DNA of 64,000 nucleotides from Pantoea phytobeneficialis (GTDB taxonomy: Bacteria; Pseudomonadota; Gammaproteobacteria; Enterobacterales; Enterobacteriaceae): contig NZ_CP024636.1 in NCBI RefSeq assembly GCF_009728735.1, positions 520,322-584,321 of the forward strand. Direction: 5' to 3'. Made by a program: the position numbers and the translations under genes. Positions 40,315 to 51,014 of this stretch are shown piece by piece (the first letter of the stretch is position 1; each line of letters starts with the position of its first letter). The notes under the pieces are model-generated. The model worked only from the letters and a program-made list of their open reading frames with translations. It had not been told where the DNA came from and searched no databases.

Positions 40315-41493
40315 TTATTGCAGTCCAAAGGCGCGCAACATGGTGTCCAGCTTCACGCCGGTTTCACGCCATTCTGATTCGGGTTGAGAGTCGGCCACAA
40401 TTCCGGCACCCGCGAACAGACGCACGCGGCTGTCATGTACCGTGCCGCAGCGGATGGTGACGACCCATTCGCCATTGCCTGCGTCATCGCACCAGCCGAC
40501 GATGCCGCCAAACAGCTGACGATCGAACGGTTCCAACTGTTGGATCAGCTGTTGCGCTTGCTGATGCGGGAAACCGCTGAGAGCCGGAGTCGGATGCAGC
40601 AGGCAGGCGAGGGACAGGGCATTCTCGCGCGGATCCTGCACTTCACCATCAATCTGCGTGGCGAGATGCCATAACGTTGAGGTGGTGATGAGCGAGGGCA
40701 CTGTCGGCACCGACAGCAGACGGCTGCGCGGTTGCAGCGTGGAGCGCATCGCATCGGTGACCAGCTGATGTTCGTGCCGATCTTTACTGGAGTTCATCAA
40801 CGTTTCGCCGGCTGCGCGGTCGGTTTGGCTGTCGCTATCGCGACGTGCGGAACCGGCGAGAGGACAAGAGCTGAAGTCACGCCCCTGCTTGCGCAACATC
40901 AGTTCCGGACTGGCTCCCAGCAACACACCACCCTGCGGCAGCGGCAGATGGAAATGGTAGCTGTTAGGGTTTTGCGCCATGACCCGCTGCATCAGCGCAG
41001 CGCTATCCACCGGTTGTTCAGTCACGATATCCATCAGGCGCGACAGGACCACTTTATCGAGATCGCCACGTTGTGTGGCCGCCACCGCATCTGCCACCAT
41101 TTGGGTAAAGGCGTCGTGATCCGGCACTGCCGCACGGCGGCGCACGGCGGGCAGCGCACTCAGTTCGGTCGGTAACGCGGCCAGTAAATCGGCACGCTTA
41201 AAGGTCTGATGGGATTCAGGAATAAACAAAGCGGCAGGTTGGCTGACATCAAACGGGATCGCACCGACCAGAATCGGTTTCTCGATACCCTGTTTTTTCG
41301 CCGCCGCAAAATGCTGGCGCAGCTGTTGCTGAAAATCACCGTCTAACGCAGCAGCATCCTGAACCGGTTCGGTCAGGGTGGTGTAGCAACCCTGAGTCAC
41401 CAGGCTGCGCCAGGGAGATGTGAACAGGAATCCGCGACAAAGTGCGGAAAAATCCTTCAGCCAGGCATTTTCAAACGTGGAGGATTCCACCAT
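40315..41493 (-). CDS. entC: Isochorismate synthase EntC
   Basis: EntC converts chorismate to isochorismate, the entry to enterobactin. I chose ATG 41493, which follows AGGTGAAAATT; a GTG three codons upstream sits on the Shine-Dalgarno. The 392-residue MST-family enzyme has [27 protein letters not shown] and [14 protein letters not shown], which form the chorismate and Mg2+ site. It is the first gene of entCEBAH and is controlled from the shared Fur region with fepB. Confidence 0.97.
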   Translation of the reverse strand: MVESSTFENAWLKDFSALCRGFLFTSPWRSLVTQGCYTTLTEPVQDAAALDGDFQQQLRQHFAAAKKQGIEKPILVGAIPFDVSQPAALFIPESHQTFKRADLLAALPTELSALPAVRRRAAVPDHDAFTQMVADAVAATQRGDLDKVVLSRLMDIVTEQPVDSAALMQRVMAQNPNSYHFHLPLPQGGVLLGASPELMLRKQGRDFSSCPLAGSARRDSDSQTDRAAGETLMNSSKDRHEHQLVTDAMRSTLQPRSRLLSVPTVPSLITTSTLWHLATQIDGEVQDPRENALSLACLLHPTPALSGFPHQQAQQLIQQLEPFDRQLFGGIVGWCDDAGNGEWVVTIRCGTVHDSRVRLFAGAGIVADSQPESEWRETGVKLDTMLRAFGLQ

Positions 41494-41522
41494 AATTTTC
41501 ACCTATAAATGATAAGATTATT

Positions 41523-41541
41523 AAGAATGATTATCATTTTT
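41523..41541. promoter_or_regulatory. Fur-box-like site between entC and fepB
   Basis: The 19-mer centred on AATGATTATCATT matches the Fur consensus at 14 of 19 positions by hand alignment. Adjacent AT-rich sequence on the entC side (AATGATAAGATTATT) may hold a second overlapping site. It lies between the divergent entC and fepB starts, where E. coli also has a Fur box. Confidence 0.8.
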
Positions 41542-41669
41542 ATTATGGCCCTGTAACCTACGTCGAATGGTCCAAAGAGTCAATCAGTTCGCGGGTGTTC
41601 CCTTATCTTTAAGCGTTTTCCGGCATTTACGCCGGGGGCGGAAATAAGCTAAATGATGGATGAAAACTT

Positions 41670-42635
41670 ATGAATAAATGCGGTTTATGGGGCATGGTTG
41701 TCCTGTTGTTCATTTTACAGGCTTTTAGTGGACTTGCGCGTGCCGAACAGGGCTGGCCACGCAAAATTCAGACCGAACAGGGCGTGGTGACATTGACCAA
41801 AGCCCCCCAGCGTATTGTCTCAACCAGCGTCACCTTGACCGGTTCACTGCTGGCGATTGATGCGCCGGTGATTGCATCGGGTGCTACCGCCCCCAACAGT
41901 CGCCTCTCCGACGATCAGGGCTTCTTCCGTCAGTGGGGCGAGGTGGCGAAACAACGCGGCGTCAAACGCCTGTATATTGGTGAAGCCAACGCTGAAGCGG
42001 TGGCAGCCGAAGCACCGGATCTGATTATCGTCAGCGCCACGGGCAACGACTCCGCCATCAAGCTGGTGAGTCAGCTTTCTGCCATTGCACCGACGCTGGT
42101 GATTAACTACGACGATAAAAGCTGGCAGGACCTGATGACGCTGCTCGGTGAGGCCACCGGTCATGAAACTGAAGCGGCGCAGCATATTAAAGCCTTTGCC
42201 GATCGTCAGGCCGCGCTGAAAAAAGCCATCACATTACCGCCGCAGCCGGTTTCCGCCCTGGTGTGGAATGGCGATGGACGCGCGGTGAATTTGTGGACCG
42301 CTGAATCGGCGCAGGGCAAATTGTTGCAGCAACTGGGCTTCACCCTGGCGATGCCCCCGGCCAATATTCAACAAAGCCACAGCATGGGACAGCGCAAGGA
42401 CATCATTCAGCTCGCGGGTGAAAACGTTGCCAGCGGCCTGACGGGACACAGCTTCCTGTTATTTGCTGGCGATGACAAAACCCGTCAGTCGGTGCTGGCT
42501 AATCCGTTCCTCGCACAAAACGCCGCTGTGACGCAGCAACAGGTTTATGCAATGGGCGTTGACAGCTTCCGCCTTGATTACTTCAGCGCCAGCAACCTGC
42601 TGGCTCGCCTGGAAAAACTGTTTGTGAAGTCATGA
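41670..42635 (+). CDS. fepB: Ferric enterobactin periplasmic binding protein FepB
   Basis: FepB takes ferric enterobactin from FepA and delivers it to FepDG. The 321-residue product has a Sec signal peptide (cut after ARA at about residue 25) and the two-lobed class III binding fold joined by a long helix ([19 protein letters not shown] at the N-lobe start). Its stop codon and that of the converging entS share the six bases 42630-42635. Confidence 0.96.
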   Translation: MNKCGLWGMVVLLFILQAFSGLARAEQGWPRKIQTEQGVVTLTKAPQRIVSTSVTLTGSLLAIDAPVIASGATAPNSRLSDDQGFFRQWGEVAKQRGVKRLYIGEANAEAVAAEAPDLIIVSATGNDSAIKLVSQLSAIAPTLVINYDDKSWQDLMTLLGEATGHETEAAQHIKAFADRQAALKKAITLPPQPVSALVWNGDGRAVNLWTAESAQGKLLQQLGFTLAMPPANIQQSHSMGQRKDIIQLAGENVASGLTGHSFLLFAGDDKTRQSVLANPFLAQNAAVTQQQVYAMGVDSFRLDYFSASNLLARLEKLFVKS

Positions 42636-43880
42636 TGCTTCTTCCGCCAGCGTTACGGCTGGCGGTTGATAGCGACGTAACGATCCCATCACCAGCCACA
42701 TCAGCACGCCCAGCAGGGTGGCAGCAAAGCCAAACACCGCGGCCGCCTGCTGAGGTAACAGCCAGGCACCGATCCCGCCAATCAGCGCCGCGCCCAGCGC
42801 ATCCCCGGTGACGTTTTGTGCCGTCCATAAGCTGTTAATACGTCCCAGCAGCGCATCAGGGGTTAATGCCTGAATCAGGGTGTACTGCACCAGGCTGGTA
42901 ATGGAACTGAAGTAACCAAACGCCACCAGGCAGAGCAACGCGAGGGGGAAGTCTGGCATCAGGCCAAACAGCCCGAGCGCCAGAAATGAGGCGATAGCGC
43001 TACTGAGAATCAATAAACCGGGACGTGCGGCCTGTGCTAACCGACCACTGGTGACAGCGCCGATTGCGGCACCCAAAGGCACGGCAGCGAACATCAATCC
43101 CAGTCGGTCGGCACTCACCTCCCAATGCGGAGCCAGCGCCGGATAGAGCACGCGAATCGCGCTCGCCAGCGTCACCAGTGCGCCCATCAACGCCGCCATC
43201 CCCACCAAAGGCGTGGTAAAAAGAAATTGCACACCGGTTGCCAGCGATTTCAGGGGGTGCTCGCGCGGCTGTGGTGGCGGAGGTAGCATCGGCAGTTTTA
43301 GTAAGGTCAGCACGGTCAGTAAGGTCCCCAGCGCCGCGAGGACGAAGTTCCATACCACGCCGCCACTGGCAATCACCATGCCGGCTATCGCCGGTGACAG
43401 GATGGAGCCGAAACGTACCGAAAGCATGGTAATTGCGCCCGCCTGCATCAAATTCTCGCGTCCGACCAGCGCCGGAGTCGCGGCCAACAGCGCGGTGACG
43501 CCAATCGCACCGAAAAAGCCATCCCACAGCCCCAGCAGATACACCGCAGTCAGTGAGGGTTCAGGCAACGCCGCGTTGATCGCCAGTCCGACAAAGCCCA
43601 GACCACAGGTCGAGCGGGCGAATAAAATCAGTTTCTTACGTTCATAACGATCGGCCAGTACCCCGCCGGCTAGCAAACCAATAAACATGCCGCAGGCGGC
43701 TACCGTAACGCCGAGTCCAACCAGCAGGGGGGATTTTGTCATCTGCTGAATTTGTACCGGCACCGCCACCGCCAACATGCCGAGTGCGACAATCGAGATA
43801 AAGCGGGCGATAAATACCGCGCGAAACGCCGGATGGGATTTAAGCAGGGAGAGATCGATAAAGTGGGAGGGTTTGTTCAT
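42630..43880 (-). CDS. entS: Enterobactin exporter EntS (MFS)
   Basis: EntS exports enterobactin across the inner membrane. I set the start at 43880 ([20 protein letters not shown]), matching E. coli and preceded by AGGCGAAG; the upstream frame adds seven residues. The 416-residue protein has about twelve transmembrane helices and the MFS loop motif [12 protein letters not shown], plus [13 protein letters not shown] between the two halves. It is divergent from fepD and shares its Fur region. Confidence 0.96.
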   Translation of the reverse strand: MNKPSHFIDLSLLKSHPAFRAVFIARFISIVALGMLAVAVPVQIQQMTKSPLLVGLGVTVAACGMFIGLLAGGVLADRYERKKLILFARSTCGLGFVGLAINAALPEPSLTAVYLLGLWDGFFGAIGVTALLAATPALVGRENLMQAGAITMLSVRFGSILSPAIAGMVIASGGVVWNFVLAALGTLLTVLTLLKLPMLPPPPQPREHPLKSLATGVQFLFTTPLVGMAALMGALVTLASAIRVLYPALAPHWEVSADRLGLMFAAVPLGAAIGAVTSGRLAQAARPGLLILSSAIASFLALGLFGLMPDFPLALLCLVAFGYFSSITSLVQYTLIQALTPDALLGRINSLWTAQNVTGDALGAALIGGIGAWLLPQQAAAVFGFAATLLGVLMWLVMGSLRRYQPPAVTLAEEAS

Positions 43881-43958
43881 TTCTTCGCCTTTTTGCACCA
43901 ATTTTCCTCATCTTCCGCGAGGCGAGTCATGATAACATAGACAAATACGAGTAATAAC

Positions 43959-43977
43959 GATAACAAATATCATTATC
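43959..43977. promoter_or_regulatory. Fur-box-like site between entS and fepD
   Basis: GATAACAAATATCATTATC matches the 19-base Fur consensus at 15 positions by hand alignment. It lies midway between the divergent entS and fepDGC starts, so it should control both. Confidence 0.85.
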
Positions 43978-44028
43978 ACATTTACCCTACGCACGCGATT
44001 ACGTTGATCATTAAAGGTTCATAACGCT

Positions 44029-45018
44029 ATGCACCAGACTCGCGCACTTGCAGGATCAGGGATGCTGCTGGTGCTCCTTATTGCCCTGAGTTTAATGCTG
44101 GGGGCAAAATCCATCTCTCTTTCCGATGTTTATCATGCCGTGACCACCACCTGTGGTAGTGCGGATTGCGTTATCGTTCGCGAGGCGCGTCTGCCGCGTA
44201 CCCTGGCCGGATTGCTGGCGGGCGTGGCTCTGGGGCTGGCCGGCGCGTTAATGCAAAGCCTGACGCGTAATCCACTCGCTGACCCCGGTATTCTTGGTGT
44301 CAACGCCGGAGCCAGTTTCGCCGTGGTGTTGGGGGTGGCATGCTTTGGTGCCAATGCGCCGTCCGAATGGCTTGGTTTTGCTTTTGGCGGTGCGCTACTG
44401 GCTTCATTGCTGGTGTCGATGACCGGCGCGATAGGTGGCGGGCGCGTCAATCCGGTGCGTTTAACCCTGGCCGGTGTCGCGTTAAGCGCGGTACTGGAAG
44501 GGCTGACCTCAGGCATCTCGCTGCTCAATCCTGACATCTATGATCACCTGCGTTTCTGGCACAGTGGTTCGCTGGATATTCGCGACTTCAGCATCCTGCG
44601 TACCCTGTGGCCAGCCGTTGCCGTCGGAAGCGTGGTGGCTTTCTGTTTGTCGCAAGCGTTAAACAGCCTGAGTATGGGCGGCGATATGGCGACCGCGCTG
44701 GGTACGCGCGTGGCCCGTACCCAGGTACTGGGGCTGCTGGCGATTGCGCTGCTGTGCGGTGCAGCCACCGCAGCGGTTGGACCGATTGCGTTTGTTGGGT
44801 TGATGACGCCGCATCTGGCGCGCTGGCTGGTGGGGAATGACCATCGCTGGCTACTGCCTGCTACCGCGTTGGTGACGCCGATCCTGCTGTTAACGGCGGA
44901 TATTATTGGTCGCCTGCTGGTGCCAGGTGAGCTGCGCGTTTCTATCGTCACCGCCATGCTGGGAGCACCGATGTTGATTGTACTGGTGCGGCGCAAACTC
45001 GCGCGAGGTGTTGTATGA
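44029..45018 (+). CDS. fepD: Ferric enterobactin permease FepD
   Basis: One of two inner membrane permease subunits for ferric enterobactin. The 329-residue BtuC-family protein has nine to ten hydrophobic helices and the family stretch REARLPRTLAGLLAGVALGL, followed by LTRNPLADPGILGVNAGAS and VGLMTPHLAR. It overlaps fepG by four bases. Confidence 0.96.
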   Translation: MHQTRALAGSGMLLVLLIALSLMLGAKSISLSDVYHAVTTTCGSADCVIVREARLPRTLAGLLAGVALGLAGALMQSLTRNPLADPGILGVNAGASFAVVLGVACFGANAPSEWLGFAFGGALLASLLVSMTGAIGGGRVNPVRLTLAGVALSAVLEGLTSGISLLNPDIYDHLRFWHSGSLDIRDFSILRTLWPAVAVGSVVAFCLSQALNSLSMGGDMATALGTRVARTQVLGLLAIALLCGAATAAVGPIAFVGLMTPHLARWLVGNDHRWLLPATALVTPILLLTADIIGRLLVPGELRVSIVTAMLGAPMLIVLVRRKLARGVV

Positions 45019-45986
45019 CCCGGCGCGTCATGTTTCATACCTTCTGGTTGCTGCTCGGTTGCGGATTGCTCGCGTTTCTGGCGATGACACGGGGTGCTCT
45101 GCCGGTCAGCGGTGAACAAATCTGGCAGGTGATGCTGGGGCAGGGTGCCAGCAATATCAAACTGATCGTGCTGGAGTGGCGTCTGCCACGCGTGTTGATG
45201 GCGTTGCTGATTGGCGCAGCGTTGGGCGTGAGCGGCGCGATTTTCCAGTCACTGTTGCGTAATCCATTAGGCAGCCCGGATATTCTTGGCTTTAACACCG
45301 GTGCCTACAGCGGTGTGCTGGTGGCGCTGGTGTTGTTCAACCAAAACGCCTCGGCGATGACGGCTGCTGCGATGATTGGCGGCATTGCCACTGCCGCGCT
45401 GGTTTACCTGTTTGCCTGGCGTAACGGCGTGGAAACTTTCCGTTTGATTATCGTCGGCATCAGCGTGCGCGCGTTGTTGATGGGGCTTAACAGCTGGTTG
45501 ATTATCAGCGCTTCGCTGGATGCTGCCCTCAGCGCCGGTCTGTGGAGCGCCGGTTCGCTGAACGGTATTACCTGGACAAAAACGCCGCCGGTGATCGTGG
45601 TGTTACTGCTGGCGCTGCTGTTGGTGGCGCTGCTGGCCCGCCGGATGCGTTTGCTGGAGATGGGGGATGACACCGCCTGCGCCCTTGGCGTGCCGGTGGA
45701 GCGTAGCCGCCTGTGGTTGATGCTGCTTGGCGTGGTGCTGATCGCTGCTTCAACGGCGCTGGTCGGCCCGATCTCCTTTGTGGCGCTACTGGCACCGCAG
45801 ATTGCGCGCCGTCTCGGCGGCGGCATGCCGCTGGCCGGATTGTGTGGTGCGCTGTTGCTGATTGCTGCCGATTTCGCAGCCCAGCATCTGTTCTTACCTT
45901 ATCAATTGCCGGTGGGGGTGATTACCGTCAGCATCGGCGGCCTTTATCTGATTGCTTTACTGGTGCGGGAGGCACGACGCCAATGA
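45015..45986 (+). CDS. fepG: Ferric enterobactin permease FepG
   Basis: Second permease subunit, forming a heterodimer with FepD. The 323-residue BtuC-family protein has LRNPLGSPDILGFNTGAYSG and LVGPISFVALLAPQIARRL. It overlaps fepD upstream and fepC downstream, each by four bases (ATGA), so the three genes are translationally coupled. Confidence 0.96.
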   Translation: MTRRVMFHTFWLLLGCGLLAFLAMTRGALPVSGEQIWQVMLGQGASNIKLIVLEWRLPRVLMALLIGAALGVSGAIFQSLLRNPLGSPDILGFNTGAYSGVLVALVLFNQNASAMTAAAMIGGIATAALVYLFAWRNGVETFRLIIVGISVRALLMGLNSWLIISASLDAALSAGLWSAGSLNGITWTKTPPVIVVLLLALLLVALLARRMRLLEMGDDTACALGVPVERSRLWLMLLGVVLIAASTALVGPISFVALLAPQIARRLGGGMPLAGLCGALLLIAADFAAQHLFLPYQLPVGVITVSIGGLYLIALLVREARRQ

Positions 45987-46777
45987 CCGAAATCTCCAGT
46001 CGTCTCTATGGCGAAGGGTTGACGCTGGGTTACGACAAAAAAGTGGTGGCAGAAAATTTGTCGGTGGCGATCCCGGAAGGGGAACTGACGGTGATTATCG
46101 GCCCGAATGCCTGTGGCAAATCAACCCTGTTGCGCACCCTGAGTCGTCTGAATACGCCGTTAAAAGGTCAGGTGTTTTTGGACGGAGAAGCCATTGCGCG
46201 CTATCCCACCAAAGAGGTGGCACGCCGCCTGGGCCTGCTGCCGCAAAGTTCTAACGCCCCGGCAGGCATCAGCGTCACTGAGCTGGTGGCGCGTGGACGT
46301 TATCCACATCAGGCGCTGTTCGGGCGCTGGCGTGCTGAAGATGAAGCTGCGGTGCAGCAGGCGATGCTGGCGACCGGGGTGTCTGATCTCGCTGATCAGC
46401 AGGTGGATACCTTGTCTGGCGGTCAGCGTCAGCGTGTGTGGATTGCGATGGTGCTGGCGCAGCAAACGCCGTTGTTGTTACTGGACGAGCCGACCACCTG
46501 GCTGGATATCACCCATCAGATTGAATTGCTGGAATTGATGCAGGATCTCAATCAACAGCATGGCCGTTCGTTGGTGGTGGTGCTGCATGATCTGAATCAC
46601 GCCTGCCGCTATGCCACGCACCTGATTGCTATGCGTCATGGACGGATTATCGCGGAAGGGAAACCGGCAGAGATTGTCACGCCCGCGTTGATTGAGCAGG
46701 TATACGGCTTGCGCTGCGTGATTGTGGAAGACCCGGTGGCGCATACGCCAATGATTGTGCCGCTGGGACGGCCGTAG
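45983..46777 (+). CDS. fepC: Ferric enterobactin ATPase FepC, slightly short C-terminus
   Basis: FepC powers FepDG. The start at 45983 (MTEISSRLYGEGLTLGYD) overlaps the fepG stop by four bases; the frame is open upstream inside fepG but is not family sequence. The 264-residue product has Walker A GPNACGKST, signature LSGGQRQRVWIAM, Walker B LLLDEPTTWLD and the switch histidine VLHDLNHA. E. coli FepC has 271 residues; here the protein ends VPLGRP at a TAG that is part of palindromic repeat copy 3, so the repeat seems to have replaced the last few codons. fepE is absent. Confidence 0.96.
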   Translation: MTEISSRLYGEGLTLGYDKKVVAENLSVAIPEGELTVIIGPNACGKSTLLRTLSRLNTPLKGQVFLDGEAIARYPTKEVARRLGLLPQSSNAPAGISVTELVARGRYPHQALFGRWRAEDEAAVQQAMLATGVSDLADQQVDTLSGGQRQRVWIAMVLAQQTPLLLLDEPTTWLDITHQIELLELMQDLNQQHGRSLVVVLHDLNHACRYATHLIAMRHGRIIAEGKPAEIVTPALIEQVYGLRCVIVEDPVAHTPMIVPLGRP

Positions 46778-46845
46778 CGGTGTGATTTATCGCGCGGTTC
46801 CGTGCGCGGTGCTGGAAAAAATCGGCGCGATAAATCGCGCCCTAC
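46774..46845. repeat. Palindromic intergenic repeat, copy 3, overlapping the fepC stop
   Basis: Left arm 46774-46795 (GTAGCGGTGTGATTTATCGC...) and right arm 46825-46845 flank a 29-base centre. The TAG stop of fepC (46775-46777) is the second to fourth base of the left arm. It lies between the converging fepC and entF. Confidence 0.88.
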
Positions 46846-46853
46846 ATTCTGGA

Positions 46854-49800
46854 TCAGAGTTTGCTCAGTAGCCGTTGTAATAACGGTCCGATTTGCTCAA
46901 ACATCTTCGGTGAAATGATATCGACGTGGGCGCAATCCATCGGCCACACCTCCAGCTCGCCGACATAAGGTGCCCAGGCGCGACGTGCATCCTGTCCCGG
47001 CTGTTGCGTCTGTTCTGCGAGGAACAAGGTTGCGCGGCCACTGAAGCTGGCGCTGCGTGCCGTTGCCAACAGACGTACTGAACTGGCGTAGTTGGCTTCG
47101 ATAGTGTCAAACATCACCTGCATCTCTTCACCCGCCTGATGCCGTTGCGCCGCAATAAACTGCTCGCGCTCGCGGTTCACTTCGTCCAGCACTGCCGGGT
47201 CCAGCACGTTTTCGCCGCGTTTTTCATCCCAGTTCTGCGTCTCTGGCGGCCAGGTATCAAGCAGGCCGAGGAACGCTACCTCTTCACCGGCAGCCGCCAG
47301 CCGTGCCGCAATCCCCTGAGCCAGCGTACCGCCAAGTGAATAGCCGAGGAAATAATAAGGGCCGTGCGGCTGTACCTCGCGCAGGGTGCGCAGATGGGCG
47401 TCGCACACCTCGTCCAGATGCGTGCTTTGATTCAACGGGCTGGCGGTGTCCGGCGACTGAATGCCGATCAACGACCAGCGCGCATCAAGGTAGCGTTGCA
47501 GAATGCTGAATTGCCACGCAAAGCCAGAGGCCGGATGGAAACAGAACAAATTTGGCCCAGTGCCCTGGCGCAGCGGCAGCACGGCCTCAAAACCGGCCTG
47601 CTGGTGGGATTGCGCATCACTTAACAATGCAGCCAGCTTCTCGACGGTGGAGGCAACCATGATCTGTCCGACGGTCACCGGCTGCCGGAGTTCACGGCGC
47701 AACTGGGCAGCAAGGCGCATCGCCAGCAGTGAATGACCGCCCAGGGCAAAGAAATCATCCTGGGCGCTGATGCTGTCGCGTGCCAGCAACTGACAAAACG
47801 CCGCAGCCAGTTGGCTTTCCAGGCCGGGATGCGGTTCACGCCCGGCGCTGGCGCTGCTCGCCTGCGGCAGCGGCAGGGCTTTGCGATCCAGCTTGCCGTT
47901 GCTGCTGAGCGGGAAAGCCTCCAGTTGGACAATCGCCACTGGCACCATATGGGTGGGTAGTTGCTGGGCCAGCGCGTTACGCAGGGCCTCACCGTCTACA
48001 GCATGATCGGCAATGACATAACCCACCAGTTGGCGGGCATCGCCTTGTGCCGTGGCCCCCCCCAACACCACGGCGTGCGTCACCGCTTGCTCAATGCCGG
48101 GCTGAGCGCACAACACATGATCGATTTCGTTGAGTTCGATGCGCTGACCACGAATTTTTAACTGGTCGTCACTGCGGCCAAGATATTCCACCGCGCCGTT
48201 GTCGAGCCAACGCGCCACGTCGCCAGTGCGATACATGCGTTCACCCTTGCCGGCCGGATCGGCGACAAAGCGGCTGGCGGTGAGAGCGGGACGCCCCAGA
48301 TAACCGTGTGCCAGTTGAATGCCGGTCAGATAGAGATCGCCCGCCACACCCGGCGGCACCGGTTGCAGACGCGCATCAAGGATACGCAGGCCGGTGTTCC
48401 AGACCGGATAGCCAATCGGCACGCTGGCACCTTCAACCGCCGCCAGTGACTCGCCGAACGCTGGATACCAGCTCACATCCACCGCCGCTTCAGTCGGACC
48501 GTATAAATTGTGCAGCGGCACCTGAGTCAACTGCTCCCACTCGCGGGATAAATCGGTTGGCAGTGCTTCGCCGCTACAGAACACGCGGCGCAGGCTGGCA
48601 CAACTGTTAATCGCGGCATCGTCCTGCAATGCGGCGACAAACGCCGCCAGCATCGAAGGCACAAAGTGGGTGGTGGTGACCTGATGTTGCGCGAACAACT
48701 GTTGCAGAGCTTCCGGGTCGCGATGGGCTTCCGGTGGGGCCATCACCAGTTGGGCACCGACCAGCAACGGCCAGAAGAATTCCCACACCGAAACGTCAAA
48801 GCTGCTCGGGGTTTTCTGCAACACCACATCGTCAGCCTGCAACGGATAGTGATTTTGCATCCATAGCAGACGGTTAACGATCGCCTCATGACCGACCAGC
48901 ACCCCTTTGGGACGCCCGGTAGAACCCGAGGTATAGATGATGTAGGCACCGTCCTGCGGTTGCGGCGCGCTGAGCGGGGCTGGCGCATCCGTGTGATTAA
49001 ACAGCGCATCGAAATGTAGCTGGCTGACGTCGGAGATGGCAGCAAAACGTGGTGCGAGTGACGCTGAGGTGATTAACGTTTGTGGTGTGGCATCTTCCAG
49101 CATCAGTTGCAGGCGATCATCAGGGTAGCCGGTATCAAGCGGCAGATAAGCCGCACCGAGCGTAACGATCGCCTGGAGTGCCAGCGACAACTGCACCGAA
49201 CGCGGCAGCGCGACGGCAACAATATCACCCCGTGCGACACCGGCGGCGCTTAGCTGTTGTGCCAGCGCAAATACCTGCTGCTGCATCTGACAGTAGCTGA
49301 GTTGATGCTGTGCATCGGCCAGCGCTGGCGCATCCGGGGTGCGGGTTACCTGCTGAGCCAACAGCGATGCCAGAGTCTCGGCAGGCACCGGGTGAGGGGT
49401 ATGGTTAATATCCGCCAGCCAGTGATGTTCTGCTGCGGTCAACAGATCCAACTCGCCGCACGGGCGCTGCGGTTCCGCGGCCAACTGGGTCAGCAGCAGC
49501 GCAAAACGGCTGGTGTGGCGTTGCAGCGTCGCCAGATTGTAGCGTTCCGCATTCGCCAGCAACTCCAGCGTCAGCTCACCCTGTTCACTGATATAGATGG
49601 CGATTTCCAGATCGCGTACCGGACCAGAAGCCAGTTGATGGGTGATGCCCTCCACACCGGCGAAATCCAGCTGATAATCAAACATCTTCAGGTTGATCAC
49701 CGGACCGTAGATCGGATCGCCATCGCCAAGGCGTCCCAGATCGCGTTGCACCTGTTCAGCGTCATAGCGCTGGTGGCGGCGCATTTTCTTCACTTCACCC

Positions 49801-50771
49801 GCCAGTTGCGTTGCCAGTGCGGCCAGTGGCTGTGACGGGTCGTAATGGATCGCCATCGGTAACACGTTAATCACCGGCCCGGTGGCGCATAGCGCGGCCG
49901 AACCGATACGCCGCATAAAGATGAAACCTGCGGAAAAATCGTTTTGCCCGCTGAGGCGCGCCAACCATAAGCCAACCAGCGCGAAGGCGAGATCGGCGGC
50001 GCTGTGCTGCGGATGTTGGCTGACCAGCGTCTGGAAGGAGGCGTGATCCATCGTCAGGCTATGGCGCAGCAGTTGGGTGCTGGCGCTTTGTCCGGCCAGC
50101 GGTTGCGCCGCCAGTGAGGCAGGGGCGGGCAGGGATGCCCCTTTTTCACGCCAGAACTGGCGATCACGTTCAAAGGAGGAGGATTGCTGATAACGCTGAT
50201 ACTCCTCCACCACTTCGCTAAAGGGGATAAACGGCGTGGGTTCTGGCTCCTGCTGGCGCGCCCAGGCGCTGTACAGGTTGGCGATGCGCCGCGTCAGGGC
50301 GGTAAAACTGAAGCCATCCACCACCAGGTGGTGATAACGCTGATACCAGAACCAATGCTGCTCGCCGAGGCGATACAGGCAATGATGATATAAGGGGGAA
50401 CCGCTCAGCACGCGCAGATCGCCATTCATATCGTCACGCATCAGCGCGCGGGCTTTGTCTGCGGGATTCTCGTCTGAGCGCAGGTCAACCACTTGCGGTG
50501 CGGTGAAATGCTGGATCTGCGGCCATTGCAGCGCTTCGCCGTCTACCTCGCCAAACGCCATATTCAGCGTATCGGCCTCCTGCATCCCATTGATGATCGC
50601 TTTGCTCAGCAACTCACTGTCAATATCGCCCTGCAATTCAATAAAGTGCGCGACCGCATAGGCGTTGTGATGGGGCGACAGCTGATCGGCAATCCAGATG
50701 CCGGGCTGTGCTGCCACCAGCGGCAGGGTTTGTTGTTCGGTATGGGGTCGATTCATCAGGGATTCAGACAT
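46854..50771 (-). CDS. entF: Enterobactin synthase NRPS module EntF
   Basis: EntF activates L-serine, couples it to DHB from EntB, and cyclises three DHB-Ser units into enterobactin. The 1305-residue protein has a condensation domain (about 1-440; active YHHLVVDGFS, an HHxxxDG motif), an adenylation domain (about 455-970; IIYTSGSTGRPKG, YRTGDVARWLDNG), a carrier domain with S1014 in GGHSLL, and a thioesterase with S1145 in GYSLGG and a late histidine (CAHVDIISP). Length is close to E. coli (1293); the N-terminus is about 12 residues longer. It overlaps ybdZ by eight bases. Confidence 0.98.
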   Translation of the reverse strand: MSESLMNRPHTEQQTLPLVAAQPGIWIADQLSPHHNAYAVAHFIELQGDIDSELLSKAIINGMQEADTLNMAFGEVDGEALQWPQIQHFTAPQVVDLRSDENPADKARALMRDDMNGDLRVLSGSPLYHHCLYRLGEQHWFWYQRYHHLVVDGFSFTALTRRIANLYSAWARQQEPEPTPFIPFSEVVEEYQRYQQSSSFERDRQFWREKGASLPAPASLAAQPLAGQSASTQLLRHSLTMDHASFQTLVSQHPQHSAADLAFALVGLWLARLSGQNDFSAGFIFMRRIGSAALCATGPVINVLPMAIHYDPSQPLAALATQLAGEVKKMRRHQRYDAEQVQRDLGRLGDGDPIYGPVINLKMFDYQLDFAGVEGITHQLASGPVRDLEIAIYISEQGELTLELLANAERYNLATLQRHTSRFALLLTQLAAEPQRPCGELDLLTAAEHHWLADINHTPHPVPAETLASLLAQQVTRTPDAPALADAQHQLSYCQMQQQVFALAQQLSAAGVARGDIVAVALPRSVQLSLALQAIVTLGAAYLPLDTGYPDDRLQLMLEDATPQTLITSASLAPRFAAISDVSQLHFDALFNHTDAPAPLSAPQPQDGAYIIYTSGSTGRPKGVLVGHEAIVNRLLWMQNHYPLQADDVVLQKTPSSFDVSVWEFFWPLLVGAQLVMAPPEAHRDPEALQQLFAQHQVTTTHFVPSMLAAFVAALQDDAAINSCASLRRVFCSGEALPTDLSREWEQLTQVPLHNLYGPTEAAVDVSWYPAFGESLAAVEGASVPIGYPVWNTGLRILDARLQPVPPGVAGDLYLTGIQLAHGYLGRPALTASRFVADPAGKGERMYRTGDVARWLDNGAVEYLGRSDDQLKIRGQRIELNEIDHVLCAQPGIEQAVTHAVVLGGATAQGDARQLVGYVIADHAVDGEALRNALAQQLPTHMVPVAIVQLEAFPLSSNGKLDRKALPLPQASSASAGREPHPGLESQLAAAFCQLLARDSISAQDDFFALGGHSLLAMRLAAQLRRELRQPVTVGQIMVASTVEKLAALLSDAQSHQQAGFEAVLPLRQGTGPNLFCFHPASGFAWQFSILQRYLDARWSLIGIQSPDTASPLNQSTHLDEVCDAHLRTLREVQPHGPYYFLGYSLGGTLAQGIAARLAAAGEEVAFLGLLDTWPPETQNWDEKRGENVLDPAVLDEVNREREQFIAAQRHQAGEEMQVMFDTIEANYASSVRLLATARSASFSGRATLFLAEQTQQPGQDARRAWAPYVGELEVWPMDCAHVDIISPKMFEQIGPLLQRLLSKL

Positions 50772-50985
50772 TGTCGCTCCGGTTGGTGTCCTGCGTCACT
50801 GGGCGGATATTCCCCCAGTTCTGTTCCAGCCAGTTGAGGCAATCAGGCTGTGGCTGCGGGCCATACACGGCGAGCCAGCCAGCGGGGAGGGCGCTGAACG
50901 CGGGCCATAAACTGTATTGTTGCTGCGGATTGCGCAGCACCAGACAATCCTGCTGCGGATCGTCGAAGGGATTGCGATGTTCCAT
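50764..50985 (-). CDS. ybdZ: MbtH-like protein YbdZ
   Basis: MbtH-like proteins bind and activate NRPS adenylation domains, here EntF. The start at 50985 (MEHRNPFDDPQQDC) has a strong AGGAG seven bases upstream and gives 73 residues, the family size; the frame upstream runs back into fes. The invariant residues of the family are present: NPFDD, the SLWP motif and PAGW. It lies 29 bases after fes and overlaps entF. Confidence 0.94.
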   Translation of the reverse strand: MEHRNPFDDPQQDCLVLRNPQQQYSLWPAFSALPAGWLAVYGPQPQPDCLNWLEQNWGNIRPVTQDTNRSDNV

Positions 50986-51014
50986 GTCGGCTCCTGAGTC
51001 CGGGCGAGATGAAT

